Source: Diploptera punctata (Eukaryota; Arthropoda; Insecta; Blattodea; Blaberidae). From it: 64,000 nucleotides of DNA. Position numbers and translations under genes: made by a program. Each line of letters begins with the position of its first letter. Position 1 is the stretch's first letter. The notes under the pieces were generated by a model. The model did no database searches. It saw only the letters and a list, made by a program, of their open reading frames with translations, and had not been told where the DNA came from. Below are positions 11,107-21,859 of this stretch, piece after piece. Where the stretch lies: NCBI GenBank assembly GCA_030220185.1, contig JASPKZ010007795.1:3272349-3336348 (forward strand), given 5' to 3'.

Positions 11107-12946
11107 GTAACCATATTGCTGAAAAATCAATGTGTTTTTATCTTCTTGAAGTTATGGTATGAGTTATTGTTTAAGCATGGTTAAGGAAATTTTGACACTT
11201 CACAATAAAAAAAAAAGAATGGCCAGTAAACCAGAGGTTTATTTGTAAAATATGAAACAAAACTTAGAAAAGTTCTGAAGATGATGGTAATACAGAATTT
11301 CAACAGTTGAAGTTTTGGCTGAGGATGGAGGCAACAGCCTTTGAAACCGGTTCTGTGAAAACATGGAATTTTATGACGTGAGATGTAAAATATTTATCTT
11401 ACTCAATTTATAAATAAACTCAAAAAAGTTATCTATCTATTGTCACTTACTAGATTTTTCTGGTTATAGAGATGAAGTATTGTGAAATGGGTTGATTTTT
11501 TTTTATAGTTCAGTTTGATACTACAATTTTGAAAGTTCTTTTTATGATTAATTTATGATTCTTTAAGGTAAATAGTTTAGATATTTTACTGTAGCAATTA
11601 AACATTTAATTTTTTGTGTTCCAATTCCATCCACTGCTCCTTTCATGTTTTGAGTTCTGTGCTGTGCAGATAGGTGTTGGATAAGGCACTGACCTCAGAA
11701 ATGATATCAACACTTCAGAACGAAATATCAGATTGCCTATCACTGCTGAATTTTCTAAATGCTCAAAATCGCGAAGTTATGATGATACTTAGACTTGAGA
11801 ATATTGAAAATAATTTACAAGTCCATTTTTACAAATTGTTAATGAGTTATGCACAACTAACATCTAGCTATGAAGTAGTATTCATGTCGGCGAGTTGTTA
11901 TTGGTTACTCTTGTATCGGTGAGTATTTTACAACTAATTTGAGATTTTCTCTTCATCTATTAGGAAACTTAGGTCTACCCCCTCTCTGTGATTGTCATCC
12001 TGAGGTCATTACCTTATCGTAATGTAATAGTCTTTTAGATTGAGCTGATCACCATTTCCTGGATGTGAGGAAGGGATTGCCATCTTCTGATAGGATATGG
12101 CACCACCAAGTTCTACTTGTATATGCCTTCATATTAGGTACAGTTTTACCATAAGTTCGAACCTGGGAATTCCGATCTAAGTCTGTTTTAGGCTTCGCAT
12201 CTAATCTCGGGTCAGTTTGTTGACTGTCCTTGCGTCTCCCAGTCTTCTGCGCCTAATTTGTTTTTCTCTCTCTGTAAAAACACCTGCGTGCTGGGTTTAC
12301 GAAGATTCCCCATATTAAATTTTCTATTGTATCTTAGCTGTCTACAAGTGTGGTATCTTCAATGACATGAATTCGCTACACAAAGGAGGTGCTCTGTATT
12401 CTGGCGAAATAATAGGACTGCAGAGTTTTCTGGATCCTTTATGTCCACTCGTCAAACTGTCACTTGACAATAGGAAGAGGGTCTACTTTCCTAAATGTCT
12501 TTTTGTTCTTAATAACTATTTGTTTATTCCTTGACCTTTCATCTTCTCTGTGTCATTTTATTCCTGCTTAATATCAAAGTCAAATTCCTTTTGATTTCCC
12601 GACTGAAATGAATGTACATTCCATATATGTCCAATGATTACTTCGTCTAACAGTGTTTTAACCTATTTGTAATTTTAATTCCCGTCGTAGTTCAATAATT
12701 ATTTGGTTACTCATTTAAGAAGAGGCTGAGTAGTATGATTCGCTACATAGTATCATGTCTTTTTGACATATACACTGCTGAGGAATTTGGAATTTAATCC
12801 AGGTATTTCCTGCAAAATATAGCAATTAAAAATTGTACAACACCATTTGAAAATTTTTATCCTGCTAGGTATTGAATATAGATCCGCTAGTCAGGAAATG
12901 GATATGCTACCTTACATACTAGCGAAGTGGACTTAAATTATAAGAT
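11107..12946. other. Intron sequence with nothing assignable
   Basis: AT-rich intronic DNA. An 82-codon open frame at 11674-11922 shows no family I recognise. The stretch around 12000-12330 looks like old repeat debris. Confidence 0.5.
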
Positions 12947-13019
12947 GTGATTTTTATTTTCATGTTTCTCTATTGTGACCTACCAATATGTATTTCTTAT
13001 TATTTCTCTTTTAATTTAG

Positions 13020-13137
13020 CAAAGGCTGCATATGAAGGTCTGAATCGTGTAACATTCAGTGGCTTGTTAAACTGTCTTGATGGAGTAGCATCCACTGAGG
13101 CTCGGATCCTATTTATGACAACAAATTACTTAGAAAG
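13020..13137 (+). CDS. BCS1L: BCS1L, second visible exon (sensor 1 region)
   Basis: The exon follows a polypyrimidine tract and ttaatttag acceptor. Its first two bases join the single base left by the exon ending at 878, giving Thr, and the frame continues [28 protein letters not shown] and [11 protein letters not shown]. The [24 protein letters not shown] block is a BCS1 hallmark; MTTN is the sensor-1 position of the AAA fold. The gtgagt donor at 13138 leaves two bases. The exon is only 118 bp and lies between introns of about 12.1 and 14.4 kb. Confidence 0.95.
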
Positions 13138-13176
13138 GTGAGTTTATGGTAATTTGATTTTCTTATGTTGTAAGTA

Positions 13177-14159
13177 CAGTATTACCCCACTTTTACGTTT
13201 CCACGTTTTACGTTTTCCTGCCTTTTACAACATTTTTAAAGGTCCCTTCAGTTTCCCTATATTCACAATGTATTAAAAACCCTGCTTTTATGTTTCTGAA
13301 ATTTAGTTTTTCTGTAATTTACGTCACATCACATCGATCTTCAGTGTTAAACATCGTAGATATTTGATTTTTTTGATCGATTATCTCACTTGTGTGCAAT
13401 CGATATATAGCAGAACAAGTTCATTGAGCCAATGAAGCCGGCTGCTTTGCAGTCGGTAAGGAGCCAAGCAAGTTTAATGAGCCAACGAAACTGGCTTTTG
13501 TATAATCGATATCAGAACTTTAAAACATTTCTGAAATTCAATCCGCGTACTTCTATGGCAAAACAATTTTTTGTAAATCTCTCGATAAAGATTCATAGGC
13601 TGCTTGCTGAACCTCTCCTTGTTATTTATTTTTTAAATGGTGAAAGTAAAAGAAATAAAGTAATTTTATGTTTACAGCAGTTCAAAACACTCTACATTGA
13701 ACTATTACAGGAATATCACTATGAGGTTTAATTTAAAATAAAATTCTTTACACCTCACCTGATATTTTGTCTTCTAAATAAATAAAAGGCAGGATATGAG
13801 GTGAGGTGTAAAGAATTTTATTTTAAATTAAAAGAAACATTACGTTATTTAGCCAACATGCTTTTTTGCATGTTCTAGAATGGTTGCTGAATGTGAGGGT
13901 AAACATTTTTTAGCTCCTCCTCATTTTCCATAATTGTGTATTTCCCCAAATTTACACCACTTTCCCTCATGTAAAGTGTAAAAGAGGGATAATACTGTAG
14001 TATATTATCCCCATTTTTTTTTTCATGTTCTGAAACGGATGCAAAGCATGGGGGTCAACATTTTCGAGCTCCTCTACATTTCCCTCAATTTACACTTTCC
14101 CCTATTTTACACCATTTTTCCCATGGTCCCTTGAAAAGTGTAAAAGAGGAGTAATACTG
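13177..14159. mobile_element. pogo/Tigger-like non-autonomous element in the intron
   Basis: The left end CAGTATTACCCCACTTTTAC and the right end (complement CAGTATTACTCCTCTTTTAC) are inverted repeats, each next to a TA dinucleotide (13175-13176, 14160-14161), as in TA-targeting Tc1/mariner/pogo elements. A second right-end-like copy finishes at 13997, so the right end is duplicated. The 99-codon frame at 13432-13731 has no recognised transposase motif. A PLE-type foldback is inserted at about 13726-13836. The element starts 39 bp after the BCS1L donor. Confidence 0.7.
13726..13836. mobile_element. Foldback insertion, near-perfect ~35-bp arms
   Basis: The arms ttaaaataaaattctttaca ... cctcacct and aggtgagg ... 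tgtaaagaattttattttaa are almost perfect complements around a ~35-bp spacer. The inner edges read ggatatgaggtgaggtg, the terminal signature of the PLE/foldback group. Confidence 0.75.
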
Positions 14160-14394
14160 TAGTTTTATTATATAGGTATATGGTCCATTTATCCCCATCT
14201 TCCCAATATTGCCTACTGCTGCATTTGTAGAACAATGCAACTATCTGCTACAAACTCTCAGAACTCTATAGACAGCTCATTTAATTGTTGTGTGCTCAAT
14301 TATTAGTAGTCCGTGGCACATGAACGGACACGCTGAATAATATTCATGCTCTGAAAGTTATCAAGTAAGTTACATTCACATTAATAATTAAATG

Positions 14395-14847
14395 AATCGT
14401 GATTTTTTTTCTTACCTCATACATCTATGTTTCTTTTAACACAGCACTGCAGTATCGGCGACACTTTGTCGTCATCGTCAGCTGTTTTCACGACTGTTAA
14501 TTTTTTCTCCTTTTTGCCGGTAATTATCTAGACTGCCATCTGGTGTTATTTTGAATGAATCATTTCCTAAACTGCTATCTGTTGTATTTTTGAAGAACTT
14601 TGTAATCAAGCTTGGTTCTTCCGGAATCTCAAAGTTCATAGTTCTAGTATGGTTTTTTTGAATATATATTTTTTCCCAAACTGTTAAATCCAAAGGTTTA
14701 GATAGATGTTTTAAAAGTTTTGCTTCTTTTTTAATCCTATGATGCTCTAATAAACTATGTGCTGCTATAGCTGATTTTTCAATTTCTCCATTCTTCATGT
14801 TTCTGAAGTGCTCTTTTTTACGAGTTTCCAAGTTCCTTTTTGTTTTT

Positions 14848-14886
<39 letters not shown>

Positions 14887-15298
14887 TGTTGCAATCTTTG
14901 CAATCAATTTGATAAATCCCAGATTTTTTGTTGTCTGGGGTATTACATTTATTATTAGTTAACAGCAGATTACCCAGGCTGAATTTGTTAATTGGAGCTA
15001 ATGTTATATTAAAATTTCTGAAAATTTTTTGAAACTTATTATGAACTTCAGGATGGTAAGTGAATTTCTTGAATTTTACATCTTTCTTGGGACCATGGTG
15101 TAAGGTGGTGTATTCCTGTAACCTTTTTTGTTGCTTGAATTTCTTTAATTTATTCTTTATAATGTCTTCATCAAAACATTTATTTTAGCAACATGAACAA
15201 TATGATTATATTCCTTGTCAAAATCTTCTACATTAAGTGGAATATTTAACAATCTGTGTAATAGACTATTGAAAATTGCATGTTTGTGTGTCAAATGA
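14395..15298 (-). mobile_element. Penelope-like element, left half of an inverted pair
   Basis: Minus-strand PLE 3' part. The frame ending at 14478 encodes a GIY-YIG-type endonuclease tail: YIGKTKRNLETRKKEHFRN, then EKSAIAAHSLLEHHRI and VWEKIYIQ. An (AT)n expansion at 14858-14884 has replaced residues next to YIG. Upstream (14900-15298) decayed sequence continues the PLE C-terminal linker. The outer end carries the complement of CTGACGAT-hairpin-GATAC ... GTATGAGGTAAG (about 14410-14480). Confidence 0.85.
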
Positions 15299-15300
15299 TT

Positions 15301-15810
15301 AAAACAAAAAGGAACTTGGAAACTCGTAAAAAAGAGCACTTCAGAAACATGAAGAATGGAGAAATTGAAAAATCAGCTATAGCAGCACATAGTTTATTAG
15401 AGCATCATAGGATTGAAAAAGAAGCAAAACTTTTAAAACATCTATCTAAACCTTTGGATTTAACAGTTTGGGAAAAAATATATATTCAAAAAAACCATAC
15501 TAGAACTATGAACTTTGAGATTCCGGAAGAACCAAGCTTGATTACAAAGTTCTTCAAAAATACAACAGATAGCAGTTTAGGAAATGATTCATTCAAAATA
15601 ACACCAGATGGCAGTTTGAAGAGGAATTCCTTCAAAAGAACACCAGATGGCAGTCTAGATAATTACCGGCAAAAAGGAGAAAAAATTGACAGTCGTGAAA
15701 ACAGCTGACGATGACGACAAAGTGTCGCCGATACTGCAGTGCTGTATTAAAAGAAACATAGATGTATGAGGTAAGAAAAAATCACGATTCATTTAATTAT
15801 TATTAATTGA
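15301..15810 (+). mobile_element. Penelope-like element, right half of the inverted pair
   Basis: Plus-strand copy of the same PLE end, starting abruptly at KTKRNLETRKKEHFRN and keeping 130+ codons of the GIY-YIG domain C-terminus. A duplicated TPDGSL segment follows, then stop. After the stop come CTGACGAT (15705-15712), the hairpin CGACA/TGTCG (15715-15727), GATAC in the GAAAC position, and GTATGAGGTAAG (from 15764). It meets the left half head-to-head at about 15300 with 1-2 bp between them. GIY-YIG catalytic residues upstream of this breakpoint are missing, so it is dead. Confidence 0.85.
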
Positions 15811-16225
15811 ACCTCATAATGTTAAAAATTCCCAAATTTAATATATAAATACATTCACATTGTTGTATTACAAGTTTTCATAATGATTTTGGTTTGAATT
15901 TATATGCAGCAAATAGTACAAATATCAGACAGTACTCGTATAAAATTTATAATGTTAACTTTGTTTTTACTAAGTTAGAAGACAATATTAGACAATAGTG
16001 TTGACCCTAATATTTTGCACTAAGTTGTTCCTATATCGCCGAATGTCCGATTTGACATGGATTGTTTTCAGAATATAGATATGATTCTGATGTATAACAA
16101 ATGTTGAGAGTACGTGAGAAATGTGATAAAACAAACAAAAAGCAGAAACTGTACTATTGTGTAATTAGTTGTGGCAAGTGAATAGGTTATTTCTGTATTT
16201 CAATTATGTTTTCAAATTTTACATA
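15811..16225. other. Intron sequence without recognisable features
   Basis: AT-rich, no coding or repeat assignment beyond the terminal aacctcataatg of the preceding PLE (about 15812-15823). Confidence 0.4.
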
Positions 16226-16530
16226 GGTAAGATTTAAATTAACCTCACTTCATATCCAGTCTTCTAATTATACTGGTTTCAAAGCCTAGGTGGTATCATC
16301 TTCAGTAATTTCTTGTCGCCTGATATTATGTAGTTCAGGAGAACTGTTTCTTATTCCTTCTGTTTGGTGGACCGATCAACCTCTGGATCAAATCAAAATC
16401 ACCGGAAATTTCAAAATTTCTAAATGTTTCTTTCTTGCTTTTTTTTTTTTTAACGTGGAGTTTTCCCAAACCATGAGCTCTTTTTGTTTTTCTATTATTT
16501 GTTTAATTAAAGTATCTTTTGTATCAATTA
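16226..16530 (-). mobile_element. PLE 3' end with ribozyme-like motif, left end of a nested cluster
   Basis: Read on the minus strand: a degenerate GIY-YIG C-terminus (LIDTKDTLIKQ ... VWEKLHVKK), then CTGAAGAT (16305-16298), GAAAC (16280-16276), a CCAGT/ACTGG hairpin and ATATGAAGTGAGG. It is the inverted counterpart of 22741-22945. It continues upstream at 17046-17155 after an interruption at 16531-17045. Confidence 0.75.
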
Positions 16531-17045
16531 GGAGGGTCCTCATCTAGGGGATATGTGGATGGCAACCACAAGGTGCCCAAGCTGAGCAAAACATTTCTTC
16601 CACTTACTTGTGTTTTGCACTCCTTAAACTTTACTATCTAACCTCTCTTGGTTAACTCTTGTTTTTTCGACCCCGACGCTATTAGGGCATCCGAGGGCTA
16701 GGGAGTCTTTCCTTTCTTCCATTTCTTCTTTCCTTGATTTTCTTTTCTTCTCCAGAAAAGCCTGACCAGAGGCTATAAGATGGCAGTCCCATCACTGGTC
16801 TTGCCTTCCTTTGGCCAGCAACCTATCGAAGGGACTATTATTATGCTTTCAAGTCTTATACGAGAATTTCCCGGAAGGATCAGTTAGAAAGAATGAGTTC
16901 AAATCGGATCCCCAAAGCTGTTTATAATTATATACCAAGAGAACAAAGATCACTGGGCCGTTCTATGAAATGCTGGAGGGAAAATTTTCTATAGGATCGT
17001 AACAGGCCTTGGCCTAATACTTGGAAGGAAGAAGAAGAAGAAGAT
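16531..17045 (+). mobile_element. Insertion in the PLE: unclassified repeat plus LINE family C 3' end
   Basis: Positions 16531-16885 match the inverted repeat at 1120-1480. Positions 16886-17045 match the LINE family C 3' end (tcaaatcggatccccaaag ... ggaaggaagaagaagaag). The PLE coding frame resumes cleanly on both sides (W-S-E-K-H / L-I-D-T-K on the minus strand), so this is a later insertion. Confidence 0.75.
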
Positions 17046-17155
17046 GTTTTTCAGACCAAGCATGAATAGCAACTGCTGACTTTTCTACTTTACCATTTTT
17101 GACAATCTAACATTAAGATGTTCTTTCACCCTTGTTTTCAAATTTAGAACCAACA
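17046..17155 (-). pseudogene. PLE GIY-YIG endonuclease fragment
   Basis: The minus strand encodes KTRVKEHLNVRLSKMVK then VEKSAVAIHAWSEK, which aligns with the KEHFRNxKNGEIEKSAIAAHSL region of better copies in this window. Upstream it meets plus-strand PLE reverse transcriptase at about 17155, another head-to-head PLE junction. Confidence 0.7.
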
Positions 17156-17515
17156 GACAGATTAGTGTCATTTTATGTAGTTTCATTGTTTCCAGCATCC
17201 CTAGAGAAGCCACTATTGAAATTTTGGAAAAATGGTTGAACAAAAACAAATTAGAAAAGGAAAGCATAAAAGAATATATAATTTTAACCAAATTATGCAT
17301 TGAACAAATGTGTTTCACATGAAATGGAAAATTTTACAAAGTTCTGGTCTTTCTATGGAAAAAACCCTCTATCACCCTTTTTGGCTAATTTATTAATGGG
17401 GAGTTTAGAGCACAAGAAAATAAGTGGATACTCTTTCATTTTCAAATTTTGGTGCAGTTATGTTGCTATATTTGCTATTGTGATTCATAAACAAATAGAT
17501 GATGTTCATAGTTAA
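17155..17515 (+). pseudogene. PLE reverse transcriptase fragment (palm)
   Basis: In shifting frames it reads like FPSIPREATIEILEKW, then a PLSPFLANLLMGSLE block and a decayed YVDD-like motif (SYVAIFAIV), the usual order in Penelope reverse transcriptases. It breaks off at 17515 where a PLE inverted pair (17516-19107) is inserted, and continues at 19108. Confidence 0.75.
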
Positions 17516-18385
17516 ATATGGGAAATATTATGAGGTTCTTAATACATAAATTAATGAGTCATTTTTTTACATCTTACCTCATAGTTATGTTTTCTTAAAC
17601 ACGAGAACTGCAGTTTTCAAAAGGTCATATCTCTTTCATTTTCAACTGCCACTATGACTACCGGATTTTCGTTGTAATCTCCATCTATAACGTTGCCATC
17701 TGGTGTTAATTTGATGAACTTCAAGATAAGGTCCCATTCTTCAAGTATTTCGAAATTCATGGATTTAAATTTGTTCTTCTGAATATATATCTTCTCCCAA
17801 ACTGTCAATTCTAAAGGTTTTTCCAGATGTTTTAGAAGTTTAGCCTCTTTTTCAATTCTATGACTCTCCAACAAACTATGTGCTGCAATAGCTGATTTTT
17901 CAATTTCACCATTTTTAATATTTCTGAAGTGTTCCTTTATGTGAGTGTCCAAATTCCTTTTTGTTTTTCCTATGTATACTTTATTGCGGTCTCTACAACT
18001 AATTTGATAAATTCCAGATTTTTTACTATCTGTGGTGTTCAATTTCTTATTGGTTATTAATAGATTACCAAGGCTAAATTTATTTATCAGTGCCATTGTT
18101 GAATTTCTTGAAATTTTTTTGAAATTTGTTATGTATTTCAGGATGATAAGTAATTTTCTTAAATTGTTTTCCTTTCTTTGAATCAGATTGCAGGGTGATA
18201 TATTCTTTTAATCTTTTTTTTGTTGTCTGAATTCCTGTAATTTATCTATAATTAATTCCTTTCCAAAACCATTTAAATTAGCTATGTTCAAAATGTGATT
18301 GTATTCTTTCTTAAAGTCTTCTTCATTTAATAATATATATATCAAACTGTTGAAAATTGCTATATTTGATATATAGATTATTAAA
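17516..18385 (-). mobile_element. PLE inverted pair, left arm with the best-preserved GIY-YIG domain
   Basis: The minus frame ending at 17617 (159 codons) has the GIY-YIG signature: SGIYQISCRDRNKVYIGKTK, then KEHFRNIKNGEIEKSAIAAH and LTVWEKIYIQKN. GIY-YIG nucleases nick target DNA for PLE retrotransposition. The outer end holds the decayed motif TTGAAAATG ... TTTTGAAAAC ... CTATGAGGTAAG, then attatgaggtt. Earlier codons (18120-18390) continue the linker between reverse transcriptase and endonuclease. The first methionine is not a true start; this is the C-terminal part of a polyprotein. Confidence 0.85.
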
Positions 18386-19107
18386 TGCTCCACTAAATGA
18401 AGAAGACTTTAAGAAAGAATACAATCACATTTTGAACATAGCTACTTTAAAAGGTTTTGGAAAGGAATTAATTATAGGTAAATTACAGAAATTCAGACAA
18501 AAAAAGATTAAAAGAATACACCACCCTGCAATCTGATTCAAAGAAAGGAAAACAATTTAAGAAAATTATTTATCATCCTGAAATACATAACAAATTTCAA
18601 AAAAAAATTCAAGAAATTCAACATTGGCACTGATAAATAAATTTAGCCTTGGTAATCTATTAATAACCAATAAGAAATTGAACACCACAGATAGTAAAAA
18701 ATCTGGAATTTATCAATTTAGTTGTAGAGACCGCAATAAAGTATACATAGGAAAAACAAAAAGGAATTTGGACGCTCACATAAAGGAACACTTTAGAAAT
18801 ATTAAAAATGGTGAAATTGAAAAATCAACTATTGCAGCACATAGTTTGTTGGAGAGTCATAGAATTGAAAAAGAGGATAAACTTGTAAAACATCTGGAAA
18901 AACCTTCAGAATTGACCTCATCACGAAGTTCATCAAATCAACACCAGATGGCAACATTATAGATGGAGATTCCAATGAAAATCCCGTAGTCATAATGGCA
19001 ATTGAAAATGAAAGGGATGTGACCTTTTAAAAACTGCAGTTCCCGTGTTTAAGAAAACATAAACTATGAGGTAAGATGTAAAATGACTCATTAATTTATG
19101 AAATAGA
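18386..19107 (+). mobile_element. PLE inverted pair, right arm
   Basis: A mirror of the left arm around about 18375-18390. The frame 18624-18962 repeats SGIYQFSCRDRNKVYIGKTK and KEHFRNIKNGEIEKSTIAAH, then loses the VWEKIYIQ segment by a ~45-bp deletion near 18915. The end shows ATTGAAAATG ... AAAAAC ... CTATGAGGTAAGATG. With the left arm it forms a ~1.6-kb palindrome inserted in an older PLE. Confidence 0.85.
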
Positions 19108-19416
19108 TGATGCTTTAAAACTTTTGAATATTCAGAGTAGAACTATAAAATTTACCATGGAAACTGAAATTGAAAGATAATTTCCATTTTTAGATCTAAA
19201 TTTTACAAGCAATGAAGAAAATAAAATAGAATTTGGAACATACAGAAAGAATACACACACACAGATAACTATATTAAGGCCTTGGAATTCAACCATTTTG
19301 CTCACAAAGAAGCAGTGTTCAATAGTTTGACATATAGATTAGTAAATATACCTATAAACAAAGGAAATTATGAAAAAAGAATGCATAATTAATGTAGCAA
19401 TAGAAAATGGTTTTAA
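19108..19416 (+). pseudogene. PLE reverse transcriptase C-terminal part (older element resumes)
   Basis: The reading IKFTMETEIER, FPFLDLNFT, FGTYRKNTHTQ, KEAVFNSLTYRLVNIPI is the conserved end of Penelope reverse transcriptases. It continues the fragment at 17155-17515 and is cut at TTAA (19413-19416) by a piggyBac element. The next codons appear at 20698. Confidence 0.8.
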
Positions 19417-20693
19417 CACATTGGTGACGGACCACGGAGATCTCTGTGTTAAAATGGCCAGCGCTAGACGACCGGTCACGGAGATTTCCGTTTTTACGTT
19501 TTCTATGGCTTCCCTGCCTCTTCGCTTTTGAATGAGGCATTCAATTTTGTTTCTTCTCATTGTGAAATAAATTTTAGTTGTATTTGTATCCCTCTCTTCT
19601 CTTTTATGAAATTGCCAACTTTACAGAATTGTTTACAATTTTATGACAGACGGCTGGTGAAATATGGAATTTTAGTGTGGGTAGTTAGGCGATTACGGGA
19701 TACGTATGTAACCTGTAAATATATTTTGCAGAGCGGAAAAATTAAAAGAAACTCTATTTTGCGTTCTGGAGCCGAATTTATATCTGTGGCATCATGTCCA
19801 CCAGGATAATTATTATAATAGTGTGGCTATAGCTGAAAATTTGCTCGAAAGAAAGACAAGAGCTTCTGAAGCAATAAAGATTAACAGAGGGCTTCCAAAA
19901 TCATTTGTGGAAGCAGGAAATAAACTCAAACCAGGAGAAAGTGTTTTTGTAGTAAGGGGGACCTTTTGCTACAAACATCGAAAGATAAAAGAGACGTAAG
20001 AATGGTTATATAGCACATTGCATCAGGCAACATGAGAGTGGGAGGGGTAAAGTTGTAAAAATGCCCTATTGAATTCTTCAAAATAACAAGTATGTGAAGG
20101 GTGTAGACAGGGCTGTCCAGTACCTATCATATTACTCCATCCTTAGAAAAACAGTGAAATGAAGCAAGAAAGTTGTATTGTGGCTTGTGAATTGTGCACT
20201 CTTTAATGCTTTTTGGGTCTATAAATTTCAAAATCCTAACAACAATATGTCAAACAGAAGTTTTTGCTTGAAACAGCCTCTTGTTTGGCAGTCGTGAAAT
20301 TAGGAACAGATGACAGGGAAGAGGAGGAAAGATAGAGTGAAAAGGACACCATGTCAAGACCCACCAAGAAGGCTGAGACATGAAGAAACATAAATTAACA
20401 CCAACTGTGTCTGAAAAAAAGAAAACCTTAACTCGCTATATATGCACTTTTGCCCTGTGCCTTTACATAAAGGGAAATGTTTCTAACGCTATCATACCCT
20501 CAATTTCTACTATAAGATCTGGTGAGAACACTAATAAAGATTTACTTATGCATTATTGTTATTGATTGTAAATATATTGATGTAAAAGCCACACTGTGCT
20601 AGCGCGGTTTAAAATTTAAAAGTCCACCCTACTGACAGAAATGTCCGGTCCAGCAGCGGTGGGTGCAACGCAGAGCTGTCGGTCACCAATGTG
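19417..20693 (+). mobile_element. piggyBac element, internally deleted, flanked by TTAA
   Basis: TTAA lies on both sides (19413-19416, 20694-20697). The terminal inverted repeats start CACATTGGTGAC and end GTCACCAATGTG. The element is 1277 bp, about half the usual autonomous length, and the host PLE frame rejoins across it. It holds only the C-terminal half of a transposase, so it could move only with help from elsewhere. Confidence 0.9.
19610..20480 (+). pseudogene. piggyBac transposase C-terminal remnant
   Basis: Recognisable in order across frameshifts: KYGILVWVVRR; DNYYNSVAIAENLLERKTR; INRGLPKSF ... NKLKPGESVFVVRG; a VDRAxQYLSYYSILRKT-like block near 20100-20155; a WLxNCALFNAFW-like block near 20175-20215; and a final Cys/Lys-rich LTRYICTFALCLYIKG resembling the C-terminal zinc-binding tail. 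These match the second half of piggyBac-type transposases as I know them. The N-terminal half is absent and many stops intervene. Confidence 0.8.
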
Positions 20694-20697
20694 TTAA

Positions 20698-21036
20698 GAA
20701 AATATGGTGCACAAGAAGATAAATAAGTTTAAAAGACAAAAATTAATGAATGAAAGTACTCTTGAAAAACAAACAGAAGAGAACATAAATTTCAAGAAAT
20801 TCACTTATTTGAAGCACTGCAAGTTTAAAAAAATATTAAAAAAGTTTATCGTAAGATTGGCACCGAAGAATGAATATAACCTCAATAGGATAATTAAAAC
20901 CAACAAAAACGTAGAAATTGAAGAAGAAAACAAATCAGAAATTTACCAGATCAAATGCAGAGATTGTGACAAAATTTAGGTAAAGGAAAAACAAAAACAA
21001 AAATTGAAAACAAGGGTGAAAGAACATCTTAGATAT
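20698..21036 (+). pseudogene. PLE linker and start of GIY-YIG domain
   Basis: An open frame at 20704-20979 encodes a Lys-rich linker followed by KSEIYQIKCRDCDKI, the start of a PLE GIY-YIG domain (SGIYQI-C-R-D-C), then a stop in place of the Tyr of YIG. It resumes the PLE cut by piggyBac and is cut again at 21036 by a LINE. Confidence 0.8.
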
Positions 21037-21042
21037 GTCAAA

Positions 21043-21082
<40 letters not shown>

Positions 21083-21690
21083 TATTTATTCTGGCAGAGT
21101 TAAGGCCATAAGGCCCTCTCTTCCACTCAACCAGCACAAATACAAATAAATATTCGACAAATATAGATATACACTATACTAATTATAAACAGTTAAAGAT
21201 ACAATAAATGTAGCAATGTAAATGTCATGTACAAACAACATTTTATAGGGTAATAACAATAATGATACGATAATAATAATAATAATAATATAAATATGAT
21301 GCATTATACGGGAAACACCAATTAATATATATATATATATCTTACACTGGATAATAATGAAGTCGAGTTTAGAGCAAATATAAATTTAGATTTTTTTTAA
21401 AAGATGCCAATGTCCGGCAGCCCATATTTCTGTGGTAGGATTCTTGTGGTAGGGAATTCCAGTTGCGAGAAGTGGAGATGGTATATGACATGGAGTGATG
21501 TGATGTCCTATGTTGCGGTATATTAAGTAAGAGACTATGTTGTGATCTTGTGTTTAAGTTATGGTTTGAGGATAGATACTGGAAACGGGATGATAAATAA
21601 TTGGGAATCGAGGTATGTAGGATCTTAAATAGGAGAATTAGACAGTGCGATTTTCTTCTCTCTTTTAGATGTAGCCATGACAATTCGTGG
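21037..21690 (-). mobile_element. LINE family E 3' end with (ATT)n tail
   Basis: The minus frame 21683-21369 reads RRKSHCLILLFKILHTSIPN, then YLSSRFQYL ... TSRNWNSLPQES ... FKKNLNLYLL. This is the C-terminal domain seen after the reverse transcriptase in Jockey/CR1-group non-LTR elements. About 280 bp of 3' UTR and an (AAT)n tail (21039-21080 on +) follow. It sits in the PLE between KNN and EMEKSAV with a short repeated aaaaat/gaaaaatga at the joints. Confidence 0.75.
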
Positions 21691-21859
21691 AATAATGAAA
21701 AATGATGAAATGGAAAAATCAGCAGTACTGCTCATGCTTGGTCTGAAGAACATCTAATTGATACAAAAGCCTGTTTAATTAAACAAATAGAAAAACAAAG
21801 AAGAACTCGCGGTTTGGGAAAAATCCACATTCAAAGAAAGAAGTAAGAGAAACTTATGA
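21690..21859 (+). pseudogene. PLE GIY-YIG domain, final fragment
   Basis: The reading NEMEKSAVLL, LIQKPV, KEELAVWEK, ERSKRNL continues the PLE with frameshifts. It stops at aaacttatga (21850-21859), which recurs at 22733-22742 around an inserted PLE end. Confidence 0.7.

Noticed and set aside
11674..11922. 82-codon ORF as an additional BCS1L or nested gene exon
   Set aside because: BCS1L is already continuous by phase across this intron, and the peptide matches no domain I know.
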